From Allobosea psychrotolerans (lineage in GTDB: Bacteria; Pseudomonadota; Alphaproteobacteria; Rhizobiales; Beijerinckiaceae), in assembly GCF_002917105.1 (NCBI RefSeq), contig NZ_PQFZ01000004.1, positions 372,001 through 436,000 on the forward strand: a DNA stretch of 64,000 nucleotides, read 5' to 3'. Shown here piece after piece: positions 8,487 through 17,469 of this stretch. Both the position numbers and the translations under genes were made by a program. Within the stretch, counting starts at the first letter, position 1, and each line of letters starts with the position of its first letter. The notes below the pieces were generated by a model. It searched no databases, was not told the origin of the DNA, and was given only the letters and a program-made list of their open reading frames with translations.

Positions 8487-9428
8487 TTGGAGCGGTTCGA
8501 CTGGGATGACCTGCGCTTCTTCCTGGCGGTCGCGCGCTCGGGCCGTTTGACGGCGGCGGCGCGCCGGCTCGGGGCCGACCACGCCACGGTCTCGCGCCGC
8601 ATCACCTCGCTGGAGGAAGCGCTCAAGGCCAAGCTCTTCGAGCGCCGGCCGCAGGGCTACACGCTCACCGCCCATGGCGAGCGGCTCCTGGCCAAGGCAG
8701 AGAGTATGGAGACCGAGGCGCTGGCGATCCAGAGCGATATCGGCGGTGCCGACATGGCGCTCGCCGGCACGGTCCGGATCGGCGCGCCCGACGGCTTCGG
8801 CACCACCTTCCTGGCGCCGCGCCTGGCCAAGCTGGCGAGCGCCTATCCCGGCCTCGAGATCCAGCTCATCGCCATGCCGCGCCTGCTTTCGCTGTCGAAG
8901 CGCGAGGCCGATGTCGCGATCACGCTTGCCCCGCCCAAGGAGGGCAAGGTCGTGGCGCGCAAGCTCTCCGACTACCGGCTCGGGCTTTATGCCGCGCGGG
9001 AGTATCTCGACGCGATGCCGAAGGTCGAGAAGCCGGAAGATCTCTTCGATCACCGCATCGTCGGCTATATCGACGACCTGATCTTCACGCCCGAGCTCGA
9101 CTATCTCGACGAGGTCGCCAAGGGCCTGCGCGCCCAGGTCCAGAGTTCGAGTGTGCTGGCACAGATGAACGCGGTCGTCGCCGGGGCCGGCATCGGCGTG
9201 ATCCACCATTTCATGGCCGAAGGCGAGCCGCGCCTCGTGCCGGTCCTGCCCGAGACTGTCTCGATCACGCGGTCCTTCTGGCTCCTGGTCCATGCCGATC
9301 TGAAGGATGTCGCCCGCGTGCGCGCCATCGTCGATTTCGTCGTGCGCGAGGCAAAGGCGTCGCGGGCGCTGCTGATGGGCGAACAACCCGCCGCAGCGGC
9401 ACCGCGGCCCGCCTTGGTCGAGGGATAG
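8487..9428 (+). CDS. LysR-family transcriptional regulator
   Basis: A 313-residue regulator. The N-terminal winged helix-turn-helix (about 6-65) includes FFLAVARSGRLTAAARRLGA and HATVSRRITSLEEAL. An effector-binding domain begins near residue 90 (GTVRIGAPDGFGTTFLAP). The HTH has ADHATVSRRI instead of the more usual SQPAVSRQI. It is divergent from mmsA across a 125-bp gap, the usual LysR layout, so control of the valine genes is plausible but not shown. The C-terminus is alanine/proline-rich. Confidence 0.92.
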   Translation: MERFDWDDLRFFLAVARSGRLTAAARRLGADHATVSRRITSLEEALKAKLFERRPQGYTLTAHGERLLAKAESMETEALAIQSDIGGADMALAGTVRIGAPDGFGTTFLAPRLAKLASAYPGLEIQLIAMPRLLSLSKREADVAITLAPPKEGKVVARKLSDYRLGLYAAREYLDAMPKVEKPEDLFDHRIVGYIDDLIFTPELDYLDEVAKGLRAQVQSSSVLAQMNAVVAGAGIGVIHHFMAEGEPRLVPVLPETVSITRSFWLLVHADLKDVARVRAIVDFVVREAKASRALLMGEQPAAAAPRPALVEG

Positions 9429-9454
9429 AATCGCATTTTCCTTGGACCGAGGCG

Positions 9455-10759
9455 TCAGCCAGCGGCAAGGCAGACCCGGTTCCGGCCTTGCTGCTTTGCC
9501 GCGTAGAGCGCCTGGTCCGCGCTGCGCAGGCAATGATCGAAACGATCCGCCGGATCGGCCTCGGCAACGCCGATCGAGGCTGTGACGGAGATCGTCTCGG
9601 CCCCGATCTGCAAGGTTGCATGCGAGATATCCAACCGGAGGTGATCGCTGAAGCGCATCGCGGCGGTCGGGGCCATTCCGGGAAACAGGATGACGAACTC
9701 CTCGCCTCCGAGGCGGGCAAGCAGGTTGCCGGTGCCTTCGACCGCATCCCTCAGGCAACGGGCGACCAATTCGAGCACCCGGTCGCCGATGTCATGACCG
9801 TGCGTGTCGTTGAGCTGCTTGAAGTGGTCGATATCGAGAACCGCGACCGTGCTCGAAGGGCGCGCCTGCACGGTCTTGATGAGCTTCGGGCCGTTCTCGA
9901 AGAAATGCCGACGGTTGAAGAGACCGGTGAGATAGTCGCGGGACGCCAGTTCCTGCAGCTGTTTCAGTTGCAGGAGCGTGTCCGCATTGTTTGCGATCCG
10001 GCATTGCAGCTCTTCAGGCATGAACGGCCGCGAAATGAAGTCGTTGGCCCCGGCTTTCAGGAAACCGGCGGAGACGGCGATGTCGGTCGTGGATGAAACC
10101 CCGATCACGCGCAGCTTGTCCGGTCCGACCATGCGGCGGATTTTGCGCGTGAGTTCGTATCCGTTGATATCGGGCATATTGTAGTCGGAAACGACGATCT
10201 GGATGTCGGGATTGGCCTCGATCAGCGACAATGCCTCCGCGCCGGACCCGGCCTCGATGACCGAGTACTGCTGCACCGCCAGCATCCTGGCGAGGTGCTT
10301 GCGCGCAGTGGTCAGGTCGTCGACGACGAGAATGCGCATCTCGCGGTTGGACAAGGCGCGCTTGACCGCGGTGACCAGCGTGTCCAGCGCGAACTCGTTG
10401 TTCTTCAGGACATAATCGATGACGTCGCGCTCCATGATCCGGCTGCGCGTCTGCAGGTCGAAGCTTCCCGTGAAGACGATGGTCGGGATGCCGCGTTGGA
10501 CCGTGAAGTCGATCGCTTCACCGTCGGGCGCATCCGGCAGGTTCAGATCGACCACCGCGATGCCATAGGCCTCGGGCTCTTCGGTGACGACCTCGTGCAG
10601 CTCGTTCAGCGATGCGCATGTCACGACGGAGAGCCCCGTCTCCTCGGCGAGAAGCTTGCGCAGCGCCTTCGAGAACGTCTTCGAATCCTCGACGATGAGA
10701 AGCTTGCGCATATCGGCGACCGGCTCGGACTTGCGACGATCAGCGGCGCGGTACTTCAT
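9455..10759 (-). CDS. PleD-like response regulator with diguanylate cyclase output
   Basis: A 434-residue cytoplasmic regulator with two receiver domains followed by a GGDEF domain, the architecture of PleD. REC1 spans about 17-130 (phospho-acceptor candidate in VVDLNLPDAPDG). REC2 spans about 140-260 with canonical SDYNMPDINGYE. The GGDEF domain (about 280-430) has an intact GGEEF active site, so c-di-GMP synthesis is expected. The start at 10759 has AAGGA 10 bp upstream; an internal Met17 (MRKLLIVEDS) has no such site. No histidine kinase is adjacent. It may be pleD itself, but divK, its usual neighbour, is absent. Confidence 0.92.
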   Translation of the reverse strand: MKYRAADRRKSEPVADMRKLLIVEDSKTFSKALRKLLAEETGLSVVTCASLNELHEVVTEEPEAYGIAVVDLNLPDAPDGEAIDFTVQRGIPTIVFTGSFDLQTRSRIMERDVIDYVLKNNEFALDTLVTAVKRALSNREMRILVVDDLTTARKHLARMLAVQQYSVIEAGSGAEALSLIEANPDIQIVVSDYNMPDINGYELTRKIRRMVGPDKLRVIGVSSTTDIAVSAGFLKAGANDFISRPFMPEELQCRIANNADTLLQLKQLQELASRDYLTGLFNRRHFFENGPKLIKTVQARPSSTVAVLDIDHFKQLNDTHGHDIGDRVLELVARCLRDAVEGTGNLLARLGGEEFVILFPGMAPTAAMRFSDHLRLDISHATLQIGAETISVTASIGVAEADPADRFDHCLRSADQALYAAKQQGRNRVCLAAG

Positions 10760-10982
10760 CGGCGCAGAATCCTTACGGCGCGTACTGGCACCTCGTCATG
10801 GTTCGAGGCGGCATACCAGCTCGGTTGTCCAGGGAGCAGGGCGTTTTCCTGCTCCGGCCGAAACTGGCCAACCAGGGTAAATGTCTGATTAACCTGCGGT
10901 TGTCGGTCGCATTTGTTTCACCCGCTGGAGCGCTTCGACAGGGCGAGGCCGGCTTGGACCGTGTCATCGGTCGGGGGCTCCG

Positions 10983-12740
10983 TCAGATCCGCCAGGGCAG
11001 CACGTTGCAGGGCAAGCGCTTGCCGCACAGGTCAAGTCCCAGCATCACCGCGAAAATGATCAGGGAGGCGCTGATCGCGACCGCCGCCGCCTCGCCGGCC
11101 AGCCCCGCCTCCTTCAGGCTGAACAGCACGACGCCGAGGGTCTCGGTGCCCGAGGACCAAAGCAGCGCCGAGACGGTCAACTCGTTGAAGGCGACGAGAA
11201 AGACCATCAGGCCCGAGACGGTTGCCGCCGGAGCCAGGATCGGTGCCACGACGAAGCGCAGCATCTGCCAGAGGCTCGCGCCGTCGAGCTTCGCCGCCTC
11301 CTCGTGATGCGCCTCGATCTGCGCCATCGCCGCGACGGGCGCCTTCAGCGCCAGCGGCAGGAAGCGCGCCAGATAGGCGAAGATGATGATGAAAGGCGTG
11401 GCGTAGAGGCTCACGCCGAGAAGCGGCAACGGCTTCAGGAAGAGCAGGATGCAGGCGATGGCGAGCACGACGCCGGGCAGGGCATAGGGCAGTTCGATGA
11501 CGAGCTCGACGACGCGCCTGAACCTGCCCATCCGCCGCTCCAGCGCATAGGCGAAACCGATCGAGGTCAGCGCGAGCAGCAGGGCGGCCGCGCCGGCGAA
11601 CAGGAAGGAGTTGCGGAAGGCTCGCATCGTCACATCCTGGCGCAGCAGCACTTCGGTGAATTTATCCAGCGTCAGGCTCTGCCAGGACAGGGCGACGCCG
11701 AGCGCCGGCGTCAGCGCTTCGCAAAGCAGCGCGAGGAAAGGCAGGCCGAGCTTCAGCGCCAGCAGCGTCCACAGTGCGCCGGCAACCAGCGGCCGCGCGC
11801 GCCCGAGCGTCCAGAACGGCTGCAGCGGCCGCTCGATCTCGACCTTGCCGCCGGCGCGCCGTGTCGCCAGCACGCTCGCCAGGATGCCGCAACCGGCGAC
11901 CAGGGCGACCAGCAGGGAAAGCGCGGCGGCGTCGGACAGTCCGGCCGGTCCGAAGCTCGCCAGCCGCCGATAGATCAGCGTCGGCAGCGTCAGGTAGTTC
12001 ACCGGCAGTCCTAGCAGCGCCGGAATGCCGAAATTGCCGATGCCGGCGACAAAGGCGATCAGCGCGGCGGCGATGATCTGCGGCCGCAGCACCGGCAGCA
12101 GGATGCGCGCGACGATCGTCGCCGGTCCCGCGCCTTCCATCTGCGCCGCCTCGACCAGCGAATGCGGCACGCTGCGCAGGCCGGTCCAGAGCGTGATCGC
12201 GACCAGCGGCGCATGATGCAGCGCCATGACGAGGATGATGCCACCGCGCCCGAGCAGCGGGTTTGGCGTGCCTGGGGCGGGCGACAGGCCAAGCGCCCCC
12301 AGGATCGGCGAGTGCGGCGCGAACAGGCTCAGAAATGCAAGAGCTGCGACTTGCGGCGCGATCATCATCGAGAACACGAAGAAGAAGGCGAGGGGGCGCT
12401 TATGGCGCAGGTCGGTGATGCTGAGCGCAAGCGCGACAGCGCCGCCGATCAGCAAGGCTGCGAGCGCGGAGAAACCCGCTGTCTCCAGTGTATGGAGCGT
12501 CGCATTGACCGCGGCGCGGCTGCCTATCTGTTCCAGCGCGGCGTCGGGAGCGAACCGCCAGCCCGGTGCAAGGGCGGCGATGGCGAGCCGCAGGAAGGGC
12601 AGGGCGCCGAGCAGCAGGGCGGCGAGCGTGACAGCCGTCGGCAGCCCAAGCCCCTCCGGCAGGCGCAGAGGCAGACGCAGACCTGGCCAGGTCGGGCGCA
12701 CGGCGTCGTGCTGCCAGCCGGGGCGGGCGATCAGCGTCAT
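10983..12740 (-). CDS. Fused two-domain ABC importer permease (Fe3+/phosphonate-type)
   Basis: A 585-residue inner-membrane permease of the FbpB/AfuB type, with two BPD_transp_1 domains in one chain and about twelve predicted membrane segments. Each half carries an EAA loop: VEAAQMEGAGPATIVARILL near 205 and EEAAKLDGASLWQMLRFVVA near 480. It follows the binding-protein gene by 33 bp. The expected ATPase gene does not follow; the next gene on the strand is the GGDEF regulator, so the ATPase must be elsewhere. Substrate is uncertain (ferric iron, 2-aminoethylphosphonate or another small ligand). Confidence 0.88.
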   Translation of the reverse strand: MTLIARPGWQHDAVRPTWPGLRLPLRLPEGLGLPTAVTLAALLLGALPFLRLAIAALAPGWRFAPDAALEQIGSRAAVNATLHTLETAGFSALAALLIGGAVALALSITDLRHKRPLAFFFVFSMMIAPQVAALAFLSLFAPHSPILGALGLSPAPGTPNPLLGRGGIILVMALHHAPLVAITLWTGLRSVPHSLVEAAQMEGAGPATIVARILLPVLRPQIIAAALIAFVAGIGNFGIPALLGLPVNYLTLPTLIYRRLASFGPAGLSDAAALSLLVALVAGCGILASVLATRRAGGKVEIERPLQPFWTLGRARPLVAGALWTLLALKLGLPFLALLCEALTPALGVALSWQSLTLDKFTEVLLRQDVTMRAFRNSFLFAGAAALLLALTSIGFAYALERRMGRFRRVVELVIELPYALPGVVLAIACILLFLKPLPLLGVSLYATPFIIIFAYLARFLPLALKAPVAAMAQIEAHHEEAAKLDGASLWQMLRFVVAPILAPAATVSGLMVFLVAFNELTVSALLWSSGTETLGVVLFSLKEAGLAGEAAAVAISASLIIFAVMLGLDLCGKRLPCNVLPWRI

Positions 12741-12773
12741 TGCGTGGGAGGCGGGTTGCGCGTCACGCCGGGC

Positions 12774-13751
12774 TCACTCGAAGATCGCGCTGAAGCGCTT
12801 GCGCGCTGCGGCCTCGCCGGCAAGCGCCTGGGCGGCGTCGAATGGCATCAACTTGATCGCATTCCGCGTCGGGTAGCCAGCCGGCAGCGCGACATCGGGG
12901 TGGGCCGCGACATAGCCCTGGCGCAGCGCCAGCGCCTGGCCTTCCCGGGAGATCAGGAAATCGACGAAGGCTTTCGCGGCTTCCGGGTTCTTCGTCGATT
13001 TCAGGATCGCGACCGGCTCGCCGACGGCGGAGACGCCTTCGCGGGGAAAGACGAACTCGACCGGCGCGCCCTTGGCCTTCTCGCGGATCGGCATGAAGTC
13101 GACGATCATGCCGTAGAGCTTCTCGCCGGTGGCGACCTGGCGCAGGATGTCGCCATTACCGCCGGCCGCGAGCGCGCCATTGTCCCTCAGCTGCTCGTAA
13201 TAGCGCCAGCCGCCAGGCAGGTTGCCGGCCAGCGTCATGGTGTGGATCAGGGCGGCGCCCGAGTTCAACGGGCTCGGCATGGCGAGCAGGTTCTTGACCT
13301 CGGGCTTCGTCAGGTCAGTCCAGCTCGTCGGCTTCAGCGCAGCCTTGCTGTTGTAGACGATGCCGGTGGTGATCAGCTTGGTCGAGAACCACATCTTCTG
13401 CGGGTCGTGGATACCGGCCGGATAGGCGGAGACATCGGCTGCATCATGCGCGAGCAGCCGGCCCTCCTGCTTCAGGCCCTCCATCGTCACCGAATCGGCG
13501 ATCAGCAGGACGTCAGCCTGCGGGCTGCCGGCTTCGATCTCGGCGCGCAGCTTCGCCATCACCCGCGGCGTGCCGTCGCGCACGAAGCTCACTTCGACTT
13601 TAGGATAGAGCGCCTTGAAGGCATCGATGGTTTGCTGCGCGTCGGTGTTGGGCTGGCTGGTGTAGAGGACGAGCTTGCCCTCCGCGGCCAGCGCCGTTGT
13701 GGAGGCGAGCGCGCCTGCGGCAGCCAATACGATCAAGATGTTGGCGCGCAT
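12774..13751 (-). CDS. Periplasmic ABC substrate-binding protein (Fe3+/AEP-type)
   Basis: A 325-residue extracellular binding protein with a signal peptide ending ALA at about residue 22 and mature start AEGKLVLYTSQPN. This YTS start, NTDAQQTIDAFKALYP and ADVLLIADSVTM are typical of the FbpA/PhnS-like group. I could not confirm the tyrosine pair used for iron in FbpA, so a non-iron ligand is possible. GGGAGG lies 5 bp before the ATG. It pairs with the permease gene downstream and is divergent from the sugar importer genes. Confidence 0.88.
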   Translation of the reverse strand: MRANILIVLAAAGALASTTALAAEGKLVLYTSQPNTDAQQTIDAFKALYPKVEVSFVRDGTPRVMAKLRAEIEAGSPQADVLLIADSVTMEGLKQEGRLLAHDAADVSAYPAGIHDPQKMWFSTKLITTGIVYNSKAALKPTSWTDLTKPEVKNLLAMPSPLNSGAALIHTMTLAGNLPGGWRYYEQLRDNGALAAGGNGDILRQVATGEKLYGMIVDFMPIREKAKGAPVEFVFPREGVSAVGEPVAILKSTKNPEAAKAFVDFLISREGQALALRQGYVAAHPDVALPAGYPTRNAIKLMPFDAAQALAGEAAARKRFSAIFE

Positions 13752-13950
13752 CGCCGCCTCCCATGGGCCTCGACCCGGCCGGGTCCGTCAGGGCCGTTAG
13801 GCCCCCTATATGACATATCCATGAAAGCGCCAGCGATCCTCCGCTGCGCCGCGCCGGTGATGGGGGCTGCCCGAATTTCCCGCATTGCAACGGCTTGTTT
13901 GTCCCAGCTTTTCGACTAGTGTCCTCGACAAGACGTCCTAAATCGTCGGC

Positions 13951-13972
13951 ATTAAACGTTTTAAATGGGAGG
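13951..13972 (+). promoter_or_regulatory. AAACGTTT palindrome (LacI-type operator candidate) and strong ribosome-binding site
   Basis: ATTAAACGTTTTAAAT (13951-13966) contains the perfect palindrome AAACGTTT, resembling LacI/GalR-family half-sites, in an AT-rich island within a G+C-rich region. It is followed at once by GGGAGG (13967-13972), 6 bp before the sugar-binding-protein ATG. No LacI gene is in the window. Confidence 0.4.
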
Positions 13973-13978
13973 TTATCG

Positions 13979-15361
13979 ATGAAATCGGTTCGTTGTCTCG
14001 TCACCGGCGCGGCCTTCGCGGCGATTGCCGCGGGCTGGTCCGGCGCGGCGCTCGCGCAAGAGACCGTCACGGTCTGGTTCACCAAGGGTTTCTACAAGGG
14101 CGAGGATGACGCGCTGCTGGCCGTCGTCGACAAGTTCCAGAAGGCGACCGGCGTCAAGGTCGATCTATCACTCTACGCGACCGAGGATTGCGTGACCAAA
14201 TCGGTCGGCGCCATCGAGGCCGGCACGCCGCCCGATGTCGGCTTCTGCACGACCTACGACTTCCGCACCACCGGAAAATGGGCCTTTGACGGCAAGCTCG
14301 AGGACGTCACCGACGTGATCGAGCCGATGAAGGCCGAGTTCCAGCCGCAGGCGCTGGCGACAACCTTCCTGATGAACAACAAGACCGGCAAGAAGTCCTA
14401 TTACGCCTTCCCCGTCGAACAGCAGATGATGCACATCACCTACTGGAAGGACATGCTGGAGGAGGCCGGCTTCAAGGAAAGCGATATTCCCAAGGGCTGG
14501 AACGGCTATTGGGACTTCTGGTGTGACAAGGTCCAAGGCTCGCTGCGCGCCAAGGGCAAGCGCATCTACGGCGTCGGCCATCCCATGGGCATCGCGGCGT
14601 CCGACACCTTCTACAGCTTCCTGACCTTCGCCAACGCCTATGGCGCGCAGGTGGTCGACGAGAACGGCAAGATCGTGCTCGACCAGCCCAAGAACAAGGC
14701 GGCGATGATCGAAGCGGTGAAGTCCTATGCGAACATCTTCCAGCGCGGCTGCACGCCACCATCCTCGGTCAATTGGCTGGATCCCGACAACAACGTCGCC
14801 TTCCACAACCGCACGACCGTGTTGACGCACAACGCGACGATCTCGATCGCCGCCAAGCATCTCGACGACATGAACAACCCTGCGCTCACCGCCGAGCAGC
14901 GCGCCCAGGCCAAGAAGAACTACGAGGACAACATCCGCACCGCCGAATTCCCGCTCAAGCCCGATGGCGGCGTCATGCCGAACCTCGCTGCGGTGAAGAC
15001 GGCCGTGATCTTCGCCGACGCCAAGAACAAGAAGCGCGCCAAGGAATTCATGGCGTTCCTGCTCAAGGACGAAAATCTGCGTCCCTTCGTCGAAGGCTCG
15101 GTCGGTCGCTGGTTCCCGACGACGATCGCGGGCGCCAAGAGCCCGTTCTGGACTGACGGCAAGGATCCGCATCGCGCGATCGTCCATAAGCAGTACAGCG
15201 ATGGCACCGTGCCGTTCCAGTTCGTCTACAACTACAACTTCACGACCGTGAACGCCGAGAACGTCTGGGCCAAGGCGGTGAATCGCGTGGTTCAGGACAA
15301 GATCGCGCCTGACGTTGCAGTGGACGAGATGATCGCCCGCATCAAGCAGATCGCCGGCTGA
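13979..15361 (+). CDS. Periplasmic sugar-binding protein of an ABC importer
   Basis: A 460-residue family 1 extracellular solute-binding protein for a carbohydrate. The signal peptide covers 1-25 (ends ALAQ) and the mature protein begins ETVTVWFTKGFYKGEDDALL. Features of the family include YYAFPVEQQMMHITYWKDML near 135 and the C-terminal segment that caps the ligand cleft. The ATG at 13979 has GGGAGG 6 bp upstream, so an in-frame start 84 bp earlier is rejected. The two permease genes follow directly. Sugar identity cannot be read from the sequence. Confidence 0.93.
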   Translation: MKSVRCLVTGAAFAAIAAGWSGAALAQETVTVWFTKGFYKGEDDALLAVVDKFQKATGVKVDLSLYATEDCVTKSVGAIEAGTPPDVGFCTTYDFRTTGKWAFDGKLEDVTDVIEPMKAEFQPQALATTFLMNNKTGKKSYYAFPVEQQMMHITYWKDMLEEAGFKESDIPKGWNGYWDFWCDKVQGSLRAKGKRIYGVGHPMGIAASDTFYSFLTFANAYGAQVVDENGKIVLDQPKNKAAMIEAVKSYANIFQRGCTPPSSVNWLDPDNNVAFHNRTTVLTHNATISIAAKHLDDMNNPALTAEQRAQAKKNYEDNIRTAEFPLKPDGGVMPNLAAVKTAVIFADAKNKKRAKEFMAFLLKDENLRPFVEGSVGRWFPTTIAGAKSPFWTDGKDPHRAIVHKQYSDGTVPFQFVYNYNFTTVNAENVWAKAVNRVVQDKIAPDVAVDEMIARIKQIAG

Positions 15362-15455
15362 CGCCGCCGATCCTAACGAACAGGCGCCCTGCGGCCGCAA
15401 GAGCCGCGGGGCGCCGACCCGTCCCAATATGACGGCGAGACCGAGGGAGTAGGTT

Positions 15456-16343
15456 ATGACAGCGACCACGATGGCCGCACCGGTCGCGGCAGCGAGCGAC
15501 GCGGTCTCAGGACATACCCGTGACCGTGCTCTCTGGGGCGCGATCATGCTGGCGCCCTATGTCCTCGTTTTCCTCGTGATGGTGGTCTACCCCGTCGCTT
15601 ACGGCCTCTGGCTCGGCCTCAACTGGAATTCCTATCGCGCGCTCTTCGCCGACCCGATCTTCATTCGCACGGTGGTCAACACCATCGTCTTCCTGTTCAT
15701 TGCGGTGAACCTCAAATTCCTGATCGCGCTCTGGCTCTCGGGTTTCTTCGTGGCCCAGCGCGCCTGGGTTCGCATCGTCCTGGTGATCTTCATCCTGCCC
15801 TGGGCCGTGCCGTCGATTCCGACCATTCTCTCGTTCCGGGTCATGCTCAACCCCGAGAACGGCATGATCAACCAGCAGCTTTTCCACCTGTTCGGCATTG
15901 TCGAAGGGCCGGGCTGGCTGACGGATCCGACGCTGGCCTTCGCCAGCTCGATCATGGTCCATATCTGGAAGTCGCTGCCGTTCTGGACGTTGATCCTGAT
16001 CACCGGGCGCTTCGCCATCGCCCAGGATCTCTATGAGGCCGCCAGCGTCGACGGCGCCAACAAATGGCAGCAATTCAAATTCATCACCTGGCCCTCGCTG
16101 GCGACGCTCTACGTCACCTCGACCATGCTCTCGATGATCTGGACGCTGGGCGACTTCAACAGCGTCTACCTGCTCACCGGCGGCGGTCCCGGCGATTTGA
16201 ACCACGTGCTTTCGACGCTCGGCATCCGCTACATGCGCAACAACAATCTCGATCTCGGCATCGCCTCGATCATCGTCGCCATGCCGCTGATCCTGCCGAT
16301 GGTCTATTTCATGGTGAAGCGTCTCTCGAAGGGAGCCGAATGA
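15456..16343 (+). CDS. Sugar ABC importer permease, MalF/UgpA type
   Basis: A 295-residue inner-membrane protein with six predicted helices, first near 28-50 (IMLAPYVLVFLVMVVYPVAY). The EAA loop that contacts the ATPase is EAASVDGANKWQQFKFITWP near residue 195. The C-terminus ends FMVKRLSKGAE. The stop overlaps the start of the next permease gene, so the two are probably translationally coupled. Together with the upstream binding protein they form an importer that lacks only its ATPase. Confidence 0.93.
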   Translation: MTATTMAAPVAAASDAVSGHTRDRALWGAIMLAPYVLVFLVMVVYPVAYGLWLGLNWNSYRALFADPIFIRTVVNTIVFLFIAVNLKFLIALWLSGFFVAQRAWVRIVLVIFILPWAVPSIPTILSFRVMLNPENGMINQQLFHLFGIVEGPGWLTDPTLAFASSIMVHIWKSLPFWTLILITGRFAIAQDLYEAASVDGANKWQQFKFITWPSLATLYVTSTMLSMIWTLGDFNSVYLLTGGGPGDLNHVLSTLGIRYMRNNNLDLGIASIIVAMPLILPMVYFMVKRLSKGAE

Positions 16344-17179
16344 TGAAAAAGGCTCTCGACGAGGGAAAGCTGATCCTGATCGCCATTCCCGTCCTGCTCT
16401 GGACGCTGCTGCCGATCTACCACCTGTTCGTGCTCTCGATCTCCAGCCAGGAGGCGATGCTGGCGGGCACATTGTGGCCGGCCAAGCCGACGCTGCAGAA
16501 TTTCCAGATCGTCTTCCAGCAGCAGCACTACTACCTGACGAATTTCTGGCGGCAGATGTTCAACAGCTTCTTCATCGCGATCACGACCGGGCTGCTCACG
16601 TTGTTCATCGCCACCTTCGCCGCCTTCGCGATCTCCCGCCTCAAGGTCAGGGGCGGCCGCACGATCATGAACCTCGCTTTGGCAACCTATCTGATCCCGG
16701 CCGCCTTTCTCGCCATTCCGATGTACAAGGCGATGGGCTCCTACGGCCTGCTGAACACGCAAGCCGCCTTGATCCTGGCCATGGTCGCATTGGCCTCGCC
16801 CTATGCGATCTGGGTGCTGAAACAGGCCTCCGACAAGCTTCCCAAGGAGCTCGACGAGGCCGCGATCATGGACGGCGCAACCTCGCTGCAGCTCTTCCGG
16901 CTGGTCTATCTGCCGCTGATGAAGCCCTCGATGGTGGTCATCGGCATCTATGCGCTGCTGCTGGCCTGGAACGAGTATCTCTACGCCTTCCTGCTGCTGT
17001 CCAACGAGAAGGCGGTTCCGCTTGCCGTGGGGCTGGGGTTGTTCCTCTCGGCGGACGACGCGCCGTGGAACCTGCTGATGGCGGCGGGCCTGCTCTATGC
17101 GATCCCCCCTGCGGTGATCTATTACGGCTTCCGCAAGAACATGGTCGGCGGATTGACCGCGGGCGCCGTCAAGAGCTGA
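16343..17179 (+). CDS. Sugar ABC importer permease, MalG/UgpE type
   Basis: A 278-residue inner-membrane partner of the preceding permease, with six predicted helices and the EAA loop DEAAIMDGATSLQLFRLVYL near residue 170. Two ATGs abut (16340 and 16343); GGGAG at 16331-16335 is better spaced for 16343. The gene ends the importer set; the next gene, transaldolase, is about 290 bp away beyond a decayed repeat. No MalK-type ATPase is present. Confidence 0.92.
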   Translation: MKKALDEGKLILIAIPVLLWTLLPIYHLFVLSISSQEAMLAGTLWPAKPTLQNFQIVFQQQHYYLTNFWRQMFNSFFIAITTGLLTLFIATFAAFAISRLKVRGGRTIMNLALATYLIPAAFLAIPMYKAMGSYGLLNTQAALILAMVALASPYAIWVLKQASDKLPKELDEAAIMDGATSLQLFRLVYLPLMKPSMVVIGIYALLLAWNEYLYAFLLLSNEKAVPLAVGLGLFLSADDAPWNLLMAAGLLYAIPPAVIYYGFRKNMVGGLTAGAVKS

Positions 17180-17187
17180 GCGCGCTG

Positions 17188-17390
17188 TCATTCCGGGGCG
17201 CGCCTACGGCGCGAACCCGGGACGCAAGACCGCGGAACCCAAGACCGGGTGCGGCGTTTGCCGATGCGTTGGAAAAGTGCTCACCCGGTCGTGGTCTCCG
17301 GGGTCTTCGCCGAGTTTGTCTTTGGGCCGACTGGAGGTCGGACCCGAGGGCGAAGCCCGGGAGCGACAAGGGATGCATGCCGGAAATGCT
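17188..17390. repeat. Decayed member of the TCATTCCGGGGC palindrome family
   Basis: The left end TCATTCCGGGGC (17188-17199) and an inner GCGAACCCGGGA match the intact copies near 52.2, 59.5 and 62.7 kb. No intact right end is found. The rest of the 290-bp gap up to the transaldolase gene is filled with GC-rich, partly palindromic sequence (CCGACTGGAGGTCGG at 17328-17342) and no convincing gene. Confidence 0.5.
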
Positions 17391-17469
17391 TCATCCCCCT
17401 CGCCAGACTGCCGAACAGACGTCACATTGCGGGCGTTAGCCTTAAGCCGAAGACTGCCAGGAACCGATC

